From the NCBI GenBank assembly GCA_017546025.1, contig JAFYYS010000031.1:1-43545 (forward strand): a DNA stretch of 43,545 nucleotides. The letters are read 5' to 3'. Every line of letters starts with the position of its first letter. Within the stretch, counting starts at the first letter, position 1. Shown here one piece after another: positions 34,101 through 40,766 of the stretch. The notes under the pieces were generated by a model. The model worked only from the letters and a program-made list of their open reading frames with translations. It made no database searches and was not told the DNA's origin. The stretch comes from Lachnospiraceae bacterium. GTDB lineage: Bacteria; Bacillota; Clostridia; Lachnospirales; Lachnospiraceae. Position numbers and translations under genes: made by a program.

Positions 34101-34758
34101 CCGTTGAATCCGTTGAAGCTGCAGCGTTGCCGTCGTCATCCCGTAACGTCTGTCGAAGCAGCATTTCGCCCATGTAATTCCCGACAATTTCCGTATCAAC
34201 AATAACCTTGCTTTCTCCAGGAAAAATATGGTTCACGTCCATCGCATCGCAGGTCGGTTCCGCAGTTGCATAGATGCCGTCCGAAACGATGTGTGTGTCG
34301 CATTTTCCAATAAGCCATACATTCCGATAGATGCCCGCGCCCGAGTACCAGCGGGTGTTCGGGCTTTGATAAGTGACCGTTACCACAAGCTCGTTATCGC
34401 CTTCAACCAGGTACGGTGTAATCTCAAATTCAAATGTCGTGTAGCCGTAAGGCCATGCGAAAACCTCGCGCCCGTTAACGTAGCAGCGCGAGTCCATATA
34501 AACACCTTCAAAGCGAAGAAAGTACCGGGGATTTCCGAGCGCATCACGGTCTGCCGTCGGAACCGTAAAATGCTTCCGGTAGCAGCCGATGCTGTCCTCA
34601 TATAGATTATTAACCTGCCCGATCATAAAGTCGTGCGGAATGTCAACCGGCACCGGGGCACAGAGGCAATGGGCAGAAGAGCCCGAAAGGAGTTCGTCCT
34701 TTGACGCCTCCAAAGAGTATTTGGCAAATGTAAAGCCGTCATTAAAAAGTTGTTTCAT
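31186..34758 (-). CDS. GH2 family glycoside hydrolase, probable beta-galactosidase-type
   Basis: 1,190 residues. The order is: a GH2 sugar-binding jelly-roll (about 40-200), an immunoglobulin-like domain, a TIM barrel (about 295-600) with acid/base Glu413 in WSIGNEIYD and nucleophile Glu491 in YGSETSS, then a DUF4982-like and other beta-sandwich domains, and a 300-residue C-terminal extension that may hold a carbohydrate-binding or discoidin-like domain. GH2 enzymes cleave beta-galactosides, beta-glucuronides or beta-mannosides; this long clostridial form is usually called beta-galactosidase, but the substrate is not certain. There is no signal peptide, so it is likely cytoplasmic. An AGGAG site precedes the ATG at 34758. 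It starts 52 bp after corA and may be cotranscribed with it. Confidence 0.9.
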   Translation of the reverse strand: MKQLFNDGFTFAKYSLEASKDELLSGSSAHCLCAPVPVDIPHDFMIGQVNNLYEDSIGCYRKHFTVPTADRDALGNPRYFLRFEGVYMDSRCYVNGREVFAWPYGYTTFEFEITPYLVEGDNELVVTVTYQSPNTRWYSGAGIYRNVWLIGKCDTHIVSDGIYATAEPTCDAMDVNHIFPGESKVIVDTEIVGNYMGEMLLRQTLRDDDGNAAASTDSTVMMSKEKASDDASSVTVCTQTLSVSDARAWDISSPALYELTTELFLPGDDLKAPVLLDSYTQKIGFRTVRIDPEQGFFLNGRHVKLKGACMHHDLGALGAAVNKAATKRQLLSLLSMGCNAVRTSHNPPSIEFTDLCDELGILVNSEAFDMWELHKTEYDYARFFKDHWQEDVRSWIRRDRNRPSIFFWSIGNEIYDTHGGDGLRITKELRDAVREHDYRHHAFVTIGSNYVAWQGAQDCANELEASGYNYLERLYDEHHKKYPHWCIYGSETSSTVQSRGVYHFPADVRLLTFADMQCSSLSNCSTNWGAKNPTVVITGDRDTEFSLGQFIWTGWDYIGEPTPYHTKNSYFGQCDTAGFPKDSYYIYQAGWTDAETNPMVHIVPYWDFNEGQMIDVQVFSNCPKVELFKDGASLGTRNIDPLHGKELHGSWQIPYSKGELTAVAYDASGNIVATDRQCSFNDPVSLILTPDKRILQADGEDMAFLTVSTADEDGRPVHNARNRVHVTATGAARLVGLDNGDSTDYDEYKGTSRRLFSGKLLIMLASRREPGEITVKVTSAGLPDAELTLQAVSPVSDKCDAEHTSAVCASFENTPRITDPAVLNEVSVRKIALTLSVPSEGSPKDIVSSPAVLTLDCRELLVTAELFPTNTTFRDVIFRVLTKDGIDSAAIRVTPREDGRSALVTALGDEETCYLYAFAANGKKHADVISSLELKSEGLGRATVNPYEFVNAIRFDASNQKPTLSFDGGAFTADEPTWVRYDNIDFGDYGSDTVTVPLFSFSDVVPIEFWEGTPDEGELLFRGQYEAKSIYNTYQTNTFKLSKRLRGVTSLSIRVPFKLSLHGFIFEQLNKAWAEIGVTELVHASGDAYRVEPDGIFGISNNVDLGFGTFDFGERGARSITVTGRSHAPQCTIHLHFTKDGNTETQIIDIPKTAETETFTFSLEPVYGVCTVNFIFLPGTDFDLKSFRFD

Positions 34759-34810
34759 ACAAGGCTCCTGAACCTTAAATTACGCGCAAAAAACAAGGAG
34801 AGTGCAGCGG

Positions 34811-35728
34811 TTAAAACCACTTTTTCTTTTTGAGAATGATCAGAATCGTTGTTGCAATCAGTACGCAGACGCCGGCGACAATCGGATAGGAATACTTAAA
34901 ATCCAGTTCCGGCATATACTTGAAGTTCATGCCGTACCAGCCGGTAATCAACGTAAGAGGCGTGAATACCGTTGCAATAATCGTTAAGAACGACATGTTG
35001 CGGTTTTGCTTCACTTCAAGCTGGGAATGGTAGAGGTCGCGCACCTGCATCGTATGCTCGCGAAGCGATGCGACATTGGACTGCAGCCTTTCCGCACGCT
35101 CGATGAACAGGCGGAAGAAACGGAGGTTCTTCGTCTGGAAGAAACCGTTCTCATTTTCCTCGAGTTCCTGCCCGAGATCGACCAGCTGCTCGTAGTGTGT
35201 ACGAAGGTCGAGAAGCTCGCTTCGGATGTCCACAAGCCGCTCCATGATGCCGTCGAGGTCGCCCGCGAGAATTCGGTCCTCCATTGCGTCCATTTCCTTT
35301 TCGTACTTTTCAAGCGTAATCAGATCGCCGGTGACGATGCCCTCCAAAAAATCATACAAAAACCGCTCAATCGAAGGCAGTTTCCATCGCTTGCTCGTCT
35401 GAATCCGGTCGAGGATTTTCTGAGCCGTGCCGTCGTCATCAAGAATGACGATGCCGCGCTCGTCGATGGCGAAGAGGAAAGTATGCGGCGGGCTTTCGAT
35501 GCTTGTGAAATCCGGAATCGCAAACCGTCCGGTCAGCGAATCGTAGTTCACCTGAATGTCCGTGACATCGTCATCGTCCGAATCGAGTTCGAGGTCGATG
35601 CCCATGTCGAACAGATCCTTCTTCTCCTCAAATTCCTCCAGGGAAATATTGGCAACATAAGGGACCTTCCGGCTTTTGATATCCGATGCATTGCATTCGG
35701 TCAGCGTGTTTTTGATTTGATAATACAT
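34811..35728 (-). CDS. corA: CorA-family divalent cation transporter
   Basis: 305 residues. A large N-terminal cytoplasmic domain with long helices (about 120-240) leads to two C-terminal membrane segments. The family signature YGMN is at residues 265-268, at the mouth of the pore, followed by the acidic MPEL loop; the tail is lysine-rich (KKKKW). CorA proteins are pentameric channels for Mg2+ or other divalent metals. I chose the ATG at 35728 (MYYQIKNT), behind AGGAAAGGA; upstream in-frame ATGs would start inside the promoter region. GH2 follows in the same direction. Confidence 0.93.
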   Translation of the reverse strand: MYYQIKNTLTECNASDIKSRKVPYVANISLEEFEEKKDLFDMGIDLELDSDDDDVTDIQVNYDSLTGRFAIPDFTSIESPPHTFLFAIDERGIVILDDDGTAQKILDRIQTSKRWKLPSIERFLYDFLEGIVTGDLITLEKYEKEMDAMEDRILAGDLDGIMERLVDIRSELLDLRTHYEQLVDLGQELEENENGFFQTKNLRFFRLFIERAERLQSNVASLREHTMQVRDLYHSQLEVKQNRNMSFLTIIATVFTPLTLITGWYGMNFKYMPELDFKYSYPIVAGVCVLIATTILIILKKKKWF

Positions 35729-35764
35729 GCGGGTTCCTTTCCTAAAGGGCAGTTTACTGTCGTT

Positions 35765-35793
35765 ATTATACCCTTTTCCTTCGGAAAATGGAA
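35765..35793 (-). promoter_or_regulatory. Possible corA promoter
   Basis: On the minus strand TATAAT (35770-35765) lies 37 bases before the start codon, with a weak TTCCAT (35793-35788) at 17-bp spacing. GGAAAATGTTA (35812-35802) stands eight bases further upstream, as a variant of the recurrent motif. Confidence 0.4.
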
Positions 35794-35846
35794 CAATTCC
35801 ATAACATTTTCCGAAAAGAAGGCATGATTTTTGTGCGTTCTCATTC

Positions 35847-35875
35847 TTGCGAAAAAAACGCATAAAGAGTAAACT
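35847..35875 (+). promoter_or_regulatory. Promoter of the SulP gene
   Basis: TTGCGA (35847-35852), 17-bp spacer, TAAACT (35870-35875). A small hairpin CCCCG/CGGGG lies at 35906-35922 just before the ribosome binding site. Confidence 0.5.
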
Positions 35876-35935
35876 CCAATTGTTGTGCATCGGAGTAAGA
35901 AAAAGCCCCGCAAAAATCGGGGAGAAGAGGAATTT

Positions 35936-37585
35936 ATGAAGGTATTTCAACCGAAGATTACGACGGCCCTTAAGGGCTATACAAAAGACCAGATGGCAAA
36001 GGACATCGTTGCCGGCATCATCGTGGCAATCATTGCGCTGCCTCTTTCGATTGCGCTTGCAATTGCCTCGGGTGTCGGACCGGAGCAGGGTCTTTATACG
36101 GCGATTGTCGCGGGCTTCATCATCGCACTGATGGGCGGAAGCCGCGTGAACATTTCGGGACCGACCGCCGCGTTTGCCACGATTGTCGCGGGCATTGTCG
36201 CACGCTACAGTTTGAGCGGTCTGGCGCTCGCCACCATTATGGCCGGCATCATTCTGATTTTGATGGGTCTGTTCCGCTTCGGCTCTTTGATCAAATACAT
36301 TCCGTATACGATTACGACCGGTTTCACGGCCGGCATCGCGGTGACGATTGCCATCGGACAGGTAAAGGATTTCCTCGGCCTTTCGTATCCGGCCGGCACG
36401 GAGAACATCGAGACCGTTGACAAAGCGGTTAACATCGTGAAGAACATTTCCTCCTGGAATTACATGGCGCTTCTGATTGGCCTTCTTGCTCTGGCCATCC
36501 AGATTATCTGGCCGAAGATCAACAAGAAGATCCCGGGCTCATTGATTGCTGTCATCGTCGGCGTTTTGGTTGTGAAGTTTGCAGGTCTTAAGGTAAATAC
36601 CATCGGAGACCTTTATACGATTTCGAGAAGCCTGCCGAAGTTTACGGCACCGACTGTTTCGTTCTCACTTATTAAGGAGCTGGTTCCGAGCGCATTTACG
36701 ATTGCCATTCTCGCCGGAATCGAGTCGCTTCTTTCCTGTGTCGTTTCGGACGGCATGATCGGAAGCCACCACAACTCGAATACCGAGCTGATTGCCCAGG
36801 GTACCGGTAACATCGCATCCGCTTTGTTCGGCGGAATCCCCGCAACCGGCGCAATCGCCAGAACCGCGGCAAATGTGAAGAACGGCGGACGTACCCCGAT
36901 TTCCGGCCTTGTGCATTCGGTGACGTTACTTCTGATTCTTGTTGTTTTAATGCCGTACGCATCGCTCATTCCGATGCCCGTAATCGCTTCCATTCTCTTC
37001 ATGGTTGCTTATAACATGAGCGAGTGGAGACATTTCCGTGACATCTGCAAAAGCGCGCCGAAAAGCGATATTCTCGTTTTGCTGTTAACGTTCGGCCTGA
37101 CCGTCGCATTTGACCTCGTTGTCGCCATTGAGGTCGGCATGGTGCTTGCGGCATTCCTGTTCTTAAAGAGAATGACCGAGGTAACCGAAATCCGCACCTG
37201 GACGTACATTGCCGAGGATGAAAAGCAGAGCGACGAGCTGCACGGCTTAAAGCCCGTTCCGAAGGGTGTCAGCGTATATGAAATTAACGGACCGATGTTC
37301 TTCGCAGTCGCGGACCGGTTCGCCGATATCACACTTCAGGAAGAGGATAAGGTTGTCATCATCCGAATGCGTAACGTTCCGGCAATGGATCTGACGGCGC
37401 TTCGGAACCTGACCAACATCTGCACGACCCTGAAGAAGGCCGGCACGACAGTGCTTCTGTCCCATGTGAACGAGCAGCCGATGAGCGTGATGAAGAAGGC
37501 AGGCTTTGATCAGATGATCGGAGCGGAGAACTTCCTTCCGAACATTGACGCCGCCCTTGCGAAGGCAGCTGAGCTGGTGAAGTAA
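35936..37585 (+). CDS. SulP-family anion transporter with STAS domain
   Basis: 549 residues from the ATG at 35936, behind GAGAAGAGG; an upstream in-frame ATG at 35885 lies within the leader and is less likely. About 10 to 12 membrane segments (residues 20-430) include the SulP signature region GVGPEQGLYTAIVAGFI. A C-terminal STAS domain follows (about 450-545), with MDLTAL where related anti-sigma-factor antagonists carry the phosphorylatable serine. SulP proteins move sulfate, bicarbonate or other anions, often with sodium or protons. The substrate here is not determined. It diverges from corA. Confidence 0.92.
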   Translation: MKVFQPKITTALKGYTKDQMAKDIVAGIIVAIIALPLSIALAIASGVGPEQGLYTAIVAGFIIALMGGSRVNISGPTAAFATIVAGIVARYSLSGLALATIMAGIILILMGLFRFGSLIKYIPYTITTGFTAGIAVTIAIGQVKDFLGLSYPAGTENIETVDKAVNIVKNISSWNYMALLIGLLALAIQIIWPKINKKIPGSLIAVIVGVLVVKFAGLKVNTIGDLYTISRSLPKFTAPTVSFSLIKELVPSAFTIAILAGIESLLSCVVSDGMIGSHHNSNTELIAQGTGNIASALFGGIPATGAIARTAANVKNGGRTPISGLVHSVTLLLILVVLMPYASLIPMPVIASILFMVAYNMSEWRHFRDICKSAPKSDILVLLLTFGLTVAFDLVVAIEVGMVLAAFLFLKRMTEVTEIRTWTYIAEDEKQSDELHGLKPVPKGVSVYEINGPMFFAVADRFADITLQEEDKVVIIRMRNVPAMDLTALRNLTNICTTLKKAGTTVLLSHVNEQPMSVMKKAGFDQMIGAENFLPNIDAALAKAAELVK

Positions 37586-37599
37586 GTTTCACATTTTCC

Positions 37600-37627
37600 T
37601 TGACAAAAGGAAAGTGCGTGCTATACT
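37600..37627 (+). promoter_or_regulatory. thrS promoter
   Basis: Consensus TTGACA (37600-37605), 16-bp spacer, TATACT (37622-37627). The motif TCACATTTTCC (37589-37599) directly abuts the -35 element. Confidence 0.8.
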
Positions 37628-37630
37628 ACT

Positions 37631-37876
37631 GTTAAATCGTTGAAGGAGAAGAGTAAGCCGTAAGACTCCGCCAGAGAAAGGCACCGCGTAAGCGAGCTGG
37701 AAGTGCCGAAGGAAGCGAGCGACCGAAGACCACCTCCCGAGAGACCCCAATCCGGTCCGGTGATTCCGTTATCGTCACAATGAAGAGGGCTTTCTTCGGA
37801 AAGTCAAATAGGGTGGAACCGCGAAGATAATTCGTCCCTGTTGATACCGCCGGTATCAACAGGGCTTTTTGTTTTT
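37631..37876 (+). promoter_or_regulatory. T-box riboswitch, threonine-type
   Basis: The leader has the T-box hallmarks in order: a Stem I with the AGAGA distal-loop motif and the partner GCTGGAAG; a specifier-loop segment reading GAAGACCAC, so the likely codon is ACC (Thr); the T-box sequence GGGTGGAACCGCG (37811-37823); and a terminator with 13-bp arms CCCTGTTGATACC / GGTATCAACAGGG (37836-37864) and T-runs to 37876. Uncharged tRNA-Thr would bind and favour the antiterminator, raising thrS expression. Confidence 0.92.
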
Positions 37877-37966
37877 CCAAGCCGCTTTCGTTTCGTGCGG
37901 CGGACGGAAAGCAAAAGCTCTGTTGAAGGCAAAAAGTCAGAAAAGTCAACGAAAAGGAGAACAGAC

Positions 37967-39931
37967 ATGAAAATCACACTGAAAGACGGCTCTTTTAAAG
38001 AGTACGCGCAGCCGATGCGCATCATCGACATCGCTGCGGACCTGAGCGAAGGACTCGCCCGTATGGCATGCGCAGGCGAAGTTGACGGGAAGGTTGCTGA
38101 CCTTCGTACCGTCATCGACAAGGACTGCGCGCTGAACATTTTAACGTTTAACGACGAAGCCGGTAAGGCAGCTTACCGTCACACGACCTCGCATGTTCTT
38201 GCCGAGGCAGTGAAGAGACTGTATCCCGACGCCAAATGTGCCATCGGTCCGTCCATCGACACCGGTTTCTATTACGATTTCGATATGGAGCCGCTTGACC
38301 GCGAAGCTCTCGATGCCATCGAAGCCGAGATGAAGAAGATCATCAAGGAAGGCAACGAGCTGAAGCGCTTCACGCTTTCCCGTGCCGAGGCAATCGAGCT
38401 GATGGAGAAGCGCGGCGAGCCTTACAAGGTTGAGCTGATCAACGATCTTCCGGAGGATGCGGAGCTTTCGTTCTATGACCAGGGCGGATTCGTAGACCTT
38501 TGCGCAGGACCGCATCTGATGAGCACGAAGCCGATTAAGGCATTTAAGCTGATTTCTTCTTCGGGTGCTTACTGGAGAGGAAGCGAGAAGAACAAGATGC
38601 TGACGCGTATTTACGGCACGGCCTTCACGAAGAATGCCGACCTTGACGAGTATCTTGCCCATCTTGAGGATATTAAGAAGCGCGACCACAACAAACTCGG
38701 TCGCGAGATGAAACTGTTCCTGACGGCCGACGTCATCGGCCAGGGCCTGCCGCTCTTTACGCCCAAGGGAACGAAGATGATCATGACGCTTCAGAGATGG
38801 ATGGAAGACCTCGAGGACAACGAGTGGGGCTATGTCCGCACGAGAACGCCTCTGATGGCCAAGTCCGACCTTTACAAGATTTCCGGTCACTGGGACCACT
38901 ACATGGACGGCATGTTCATCCTCAACAAGGATGCCGAAGCCGGCAAGGAAGTCATGGCGCTCCGTCCGATGACGTGCCCGTTCCAGTATTATGTTTACAT
39001 GAATGAGCAGCGTTCCTACAGAGACCTGCCTTACCGTATGTCCGAGACGAGTACGCTTTTCAGAAACGAGGATTCCGGTGAGATGCACGGTCTGACGAGA
39101 GTCCGTCAGTTCACGATTACGGAAGGTCATATCGTCCTTCGTCCGGATCAGGCGGAAGAGGAGCTGACGCGATGCGTAGAGCTTGCCAATTACGTTATGA
39201 AGACGCTCGGAATCGACGGTGACGTTACGTACCGTCTTTCCAAGTGGGATCCCGAGAACAAGGACAAATACGAAGGCGACGAAGAGTATTGGAATTCGAC
39301 GCAGCAGTACCTCCGTGACGTTATGAACAAGAACGGCATCAAGTTCACGGAAGCTGACGGTGAAGCCGCTTTCTATGGCCCGAAGATCGATATTCAGGCG
39401 AAGAACGTATACGGCAAGGAAGACACGATGGTAACGATTCAGCTCGACTGTGAGAGCGCCCAGAAGTTCGGCATGACGTATGTCGGAGCGGACGGCGAGA
39501 AGAAGTCGCCCTGGATCATCCACAGAACGTCGATGGGCTGCTACGAGCGTACGCTCGCATGGCTGATTGAGCATTACGCCGGTCAGTTCCCGACGTGGCT
39601 CTGCCCCGAGCAGGTGCGCGTGCTTCCGATTTCCGAGAAGACGAACGATTACGCAGAGCAGGTTTGCGCTGAACTGAAGAAGGCAGGCATCCTTGCTACG
39701 GTTGATGCCCGTGATGAGAAGATCGGCTACAAGATCCGTGAAGCCCGTCTTGACAGACTTCCGTACATGCTTGTTGTCGGTGCCAAGGAGGCAGAGGAAG
39801 GACTTGTATCCGTCCGTAGCCGTTTCTTAGGCGACGAGGGACAGAAGAAGCTTTCCGATTTCATCGCAGCAATTAAGAAGGAAATCGACACGAAGGAAAT
39901 CCGCAAGATCGAAGTGGAAGAGAACAAATAG
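37967..39931 (+). CDS. thrS: Threonyl-tRNA synthetase
   Basis: 654 residues, a full-length class II synthetase that charges tRNA-Thr. It contains an N-terminal TGS domain (1-60), the editing domain with HTTSH (the HXXXH site), the catalytic core with its zinc ligands (Cys in MTCPFQYY, His in GEMHGLTRVRQF, His in IEHYAG), and the C-terminal anticodon-binding domain. The ATG at 37967 follows AAAAGGAGA; an earlier in-frame ATG at 37841 lies inside the T-box terminator and is excluded. Expression is governed by the T-box leader. Confidence 0.97.
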   Translation: MKITLKDGSFKEYAQPMRIIDIAADLSEGLARMACAGEVDGKVADLRTVIDKDCALNILTFNDEAGKAAYRHTTSHVLAEAVKRLYPDAKCAIGPSIDTGFYYDFDMEPLDREALDAIEAEMKKIIKEGNELKRFTLSRAEAIELMEKRGEPYKVELINDLPEDAELSFYDQGGFVDLCAGPHLMSTKPIKAFKLISSSGAYWRGSEKNKMLTRIYGTAFTKNADLDEYLAHLEDIKKRDHNKLGREMKLFLTADVIGQGLPLFTPKGTKMIMTLQRWMEDLEDNEWGYVRTRTPLMAKSDLYKISGHWDHYMDGMFILNKDAEAGKEVMALRPMTCPFQYYVYMNEQRSYRDLPYRMSETSTLFRNEDSGEMHGLTRVRQFTITEGHIVLRPDQAEEELTRCVELANYVMKTLGIDGDVTYRLSKWDPENKDKYEGDEEYWNSTQQYLRDVMNKNGIKFTEADGEAAFYGPKIDIQAKNVYGKEDTMVTIQLDCESAQKFGMTYVGADGEKKSPWIIHRTSMGCYERTLAWLIEHYAGQFPTWLCPEQVRVLPISEKTNDYAEQVCAELKKAGILATVDARDEKIGYKIREARLDRLPYMLVVGAKEAEEGLVSVRSRFLGDEGQKKLSDFIAAIKKEIDTKEIRKIEVEENK

Positions 39932-39948
39932 CGTGCAAAAAAAAGTGG

Positions 39949-39978
39949 GCCGGTATGAGGAAACTCATACCGGCTTTT
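39949..39978 (+). terminator. Intrinsic terminator of thrS
   Basis: Perfect 11-bp arms GCCGGTATGAG (39949-39959) and CTCATACCGGC (39964-39974) with a GAAA loop and TTTT. Confidence 0.9.
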
Positions 39979-39981
39979 CAT

Positions 39982-40011
39982 TTGACGGTGATGATTAAAA
40001 TATGATATGAT
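39982..40011 (+). promoter_or_regulatory. Possible promoter of the small membrane protein gene
   Basis: TTGACG (39982-39987), 18-bp spacer, TATGAT (40006-40011). The 148 bases to the next plausible start codon are AT-rich and hold no gene I can identify. Confidence 0.4.
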
Positions 40012-40159
40012 TTGAATACAAATTATAGCTTTTGACCATGCTGGATTGAGCAAATATACAGGATGTATCAAGGAAGATGAAGAGTTGATGAATCAAGACA
40101 AAGTCACTAAGTTATAGAGGGGCAAATCGCCGAAACTGCTTGGAGGTTCGAGGGGGACA

Positions 40160-40689
40160 ATGAGAGAAAGAGGAGAAAAAAAGCGCGGGAGGATAGATCC
40201 CGGAGTAAAGCGAAGACACGGATTCTTATTGTTGGGTTGGCATTGGTGTGCGTATTACTTTTGATTGGGGGAAAGTATATTATGGACAGACATGCTGGGA
40301 AACCGGAAAAAAGCAATATATCGGCGACTCCGACAGACGTAAATCAACCGCGGTATTTGCAAGGCCACCAGAAGAAGGATTTCTATTATTCTCTTTCCCC
40401 GCAAAATGGATTTATTGTTTTTGTTTGGGAAGAGAGCAAAGATGAATATCGATGTGGAATCATAGAAGGAAACAATCGATGGGATGTAAGTCAGGAAGCC
40501 TTGGGGGATATGGTTTTGCGGCAGGGAATATCACTGGAAGAAATGAAAGATGTTTTATCATACTATAACCTTCCGGAAGACAGAATAGTTATTGAGCCGT
40601 ATGTTAACCCGGCTTCGAGCTATGCTTCGGTTCGTAATCAATCTTATGAGGAATATAAAGAGTTCCTGCGAAGTCTGTTTTTCCAGTAA
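40160..40689 (+). CDS. Small membrane-anchored hypothetical protein, start unresolved (possible -1 frameshift)
   Basis: The downstream frame encodes a basic stretch (ERKRRKKAREDR), one membrane segment (ILIVGLALVCVLLLIGG) and about 130 soluble residues with no recognised domain. That frame is open from 40111 but has no ATG, GTG or TTG upstream of the membrane segment. TTG at 40237 falls inside that segment, and ATG at 40282, which has a GGGGGAAAG site, would discard it. An ATG at 40160 behind AGGGGG is in the other frame and reads through A AAA AAG (40177-40183) in the phase for -1 slippage. The joined product would be about 176 residues, so the span given is not a multiple of three. A plain indel or the short form from 40282 are the alternatives. 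Codon use is AT-rich. Confidence 0.55.
40177..40202 (+). other. Slippery heptamer A AAA AAG with adjacent stem
   Basis: A AAA AAG (40177-40183) lies in the zero-frame phase set by the ATG at 40160, directly after the purine-rich AGAGGAG and two bases before a short stem CGGGA/TCCCG (40186-40190, 40198-40202). These are the three components of bacterial -1 frameshift sites such as dnaX, although the stem is short and the spacings are not ideal. Confidence 0.45.
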
Positions 40690-40702
40690 AACGGGAGAAT
40701 GA

Positions 40703-40741
40703 AAAATATCCGATTTGCGAAAATGCAAATCGGATATTTTG
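40703..40741. terminator. Strong bidirectional terminator
   Basis: Perfect 15-bp arms AAATATCCGATTTGC and GCAAATCGGATATTT (40704-40718, 40725-40739) with T-runs on both strands. It serves the convergent genes ending at 40689 and 40767. Confidence 0.85.
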
Positions 40742-40766
40742 GTGTTTGAAGATGAATTAAAACGAT

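Noticed and set aside
37841-37966. N-terminal extension of thrS from an ATG at 37841
   Set aside because: It lies in the T-box terminator hairpin; the ATG at 37967 follows AAAAGGAGA and begins the TGS domain.
38141-39574. A 477-codon minus-strand frame opposite thrS
   Set aside because: Shadow of thrS, which has every expected motif.
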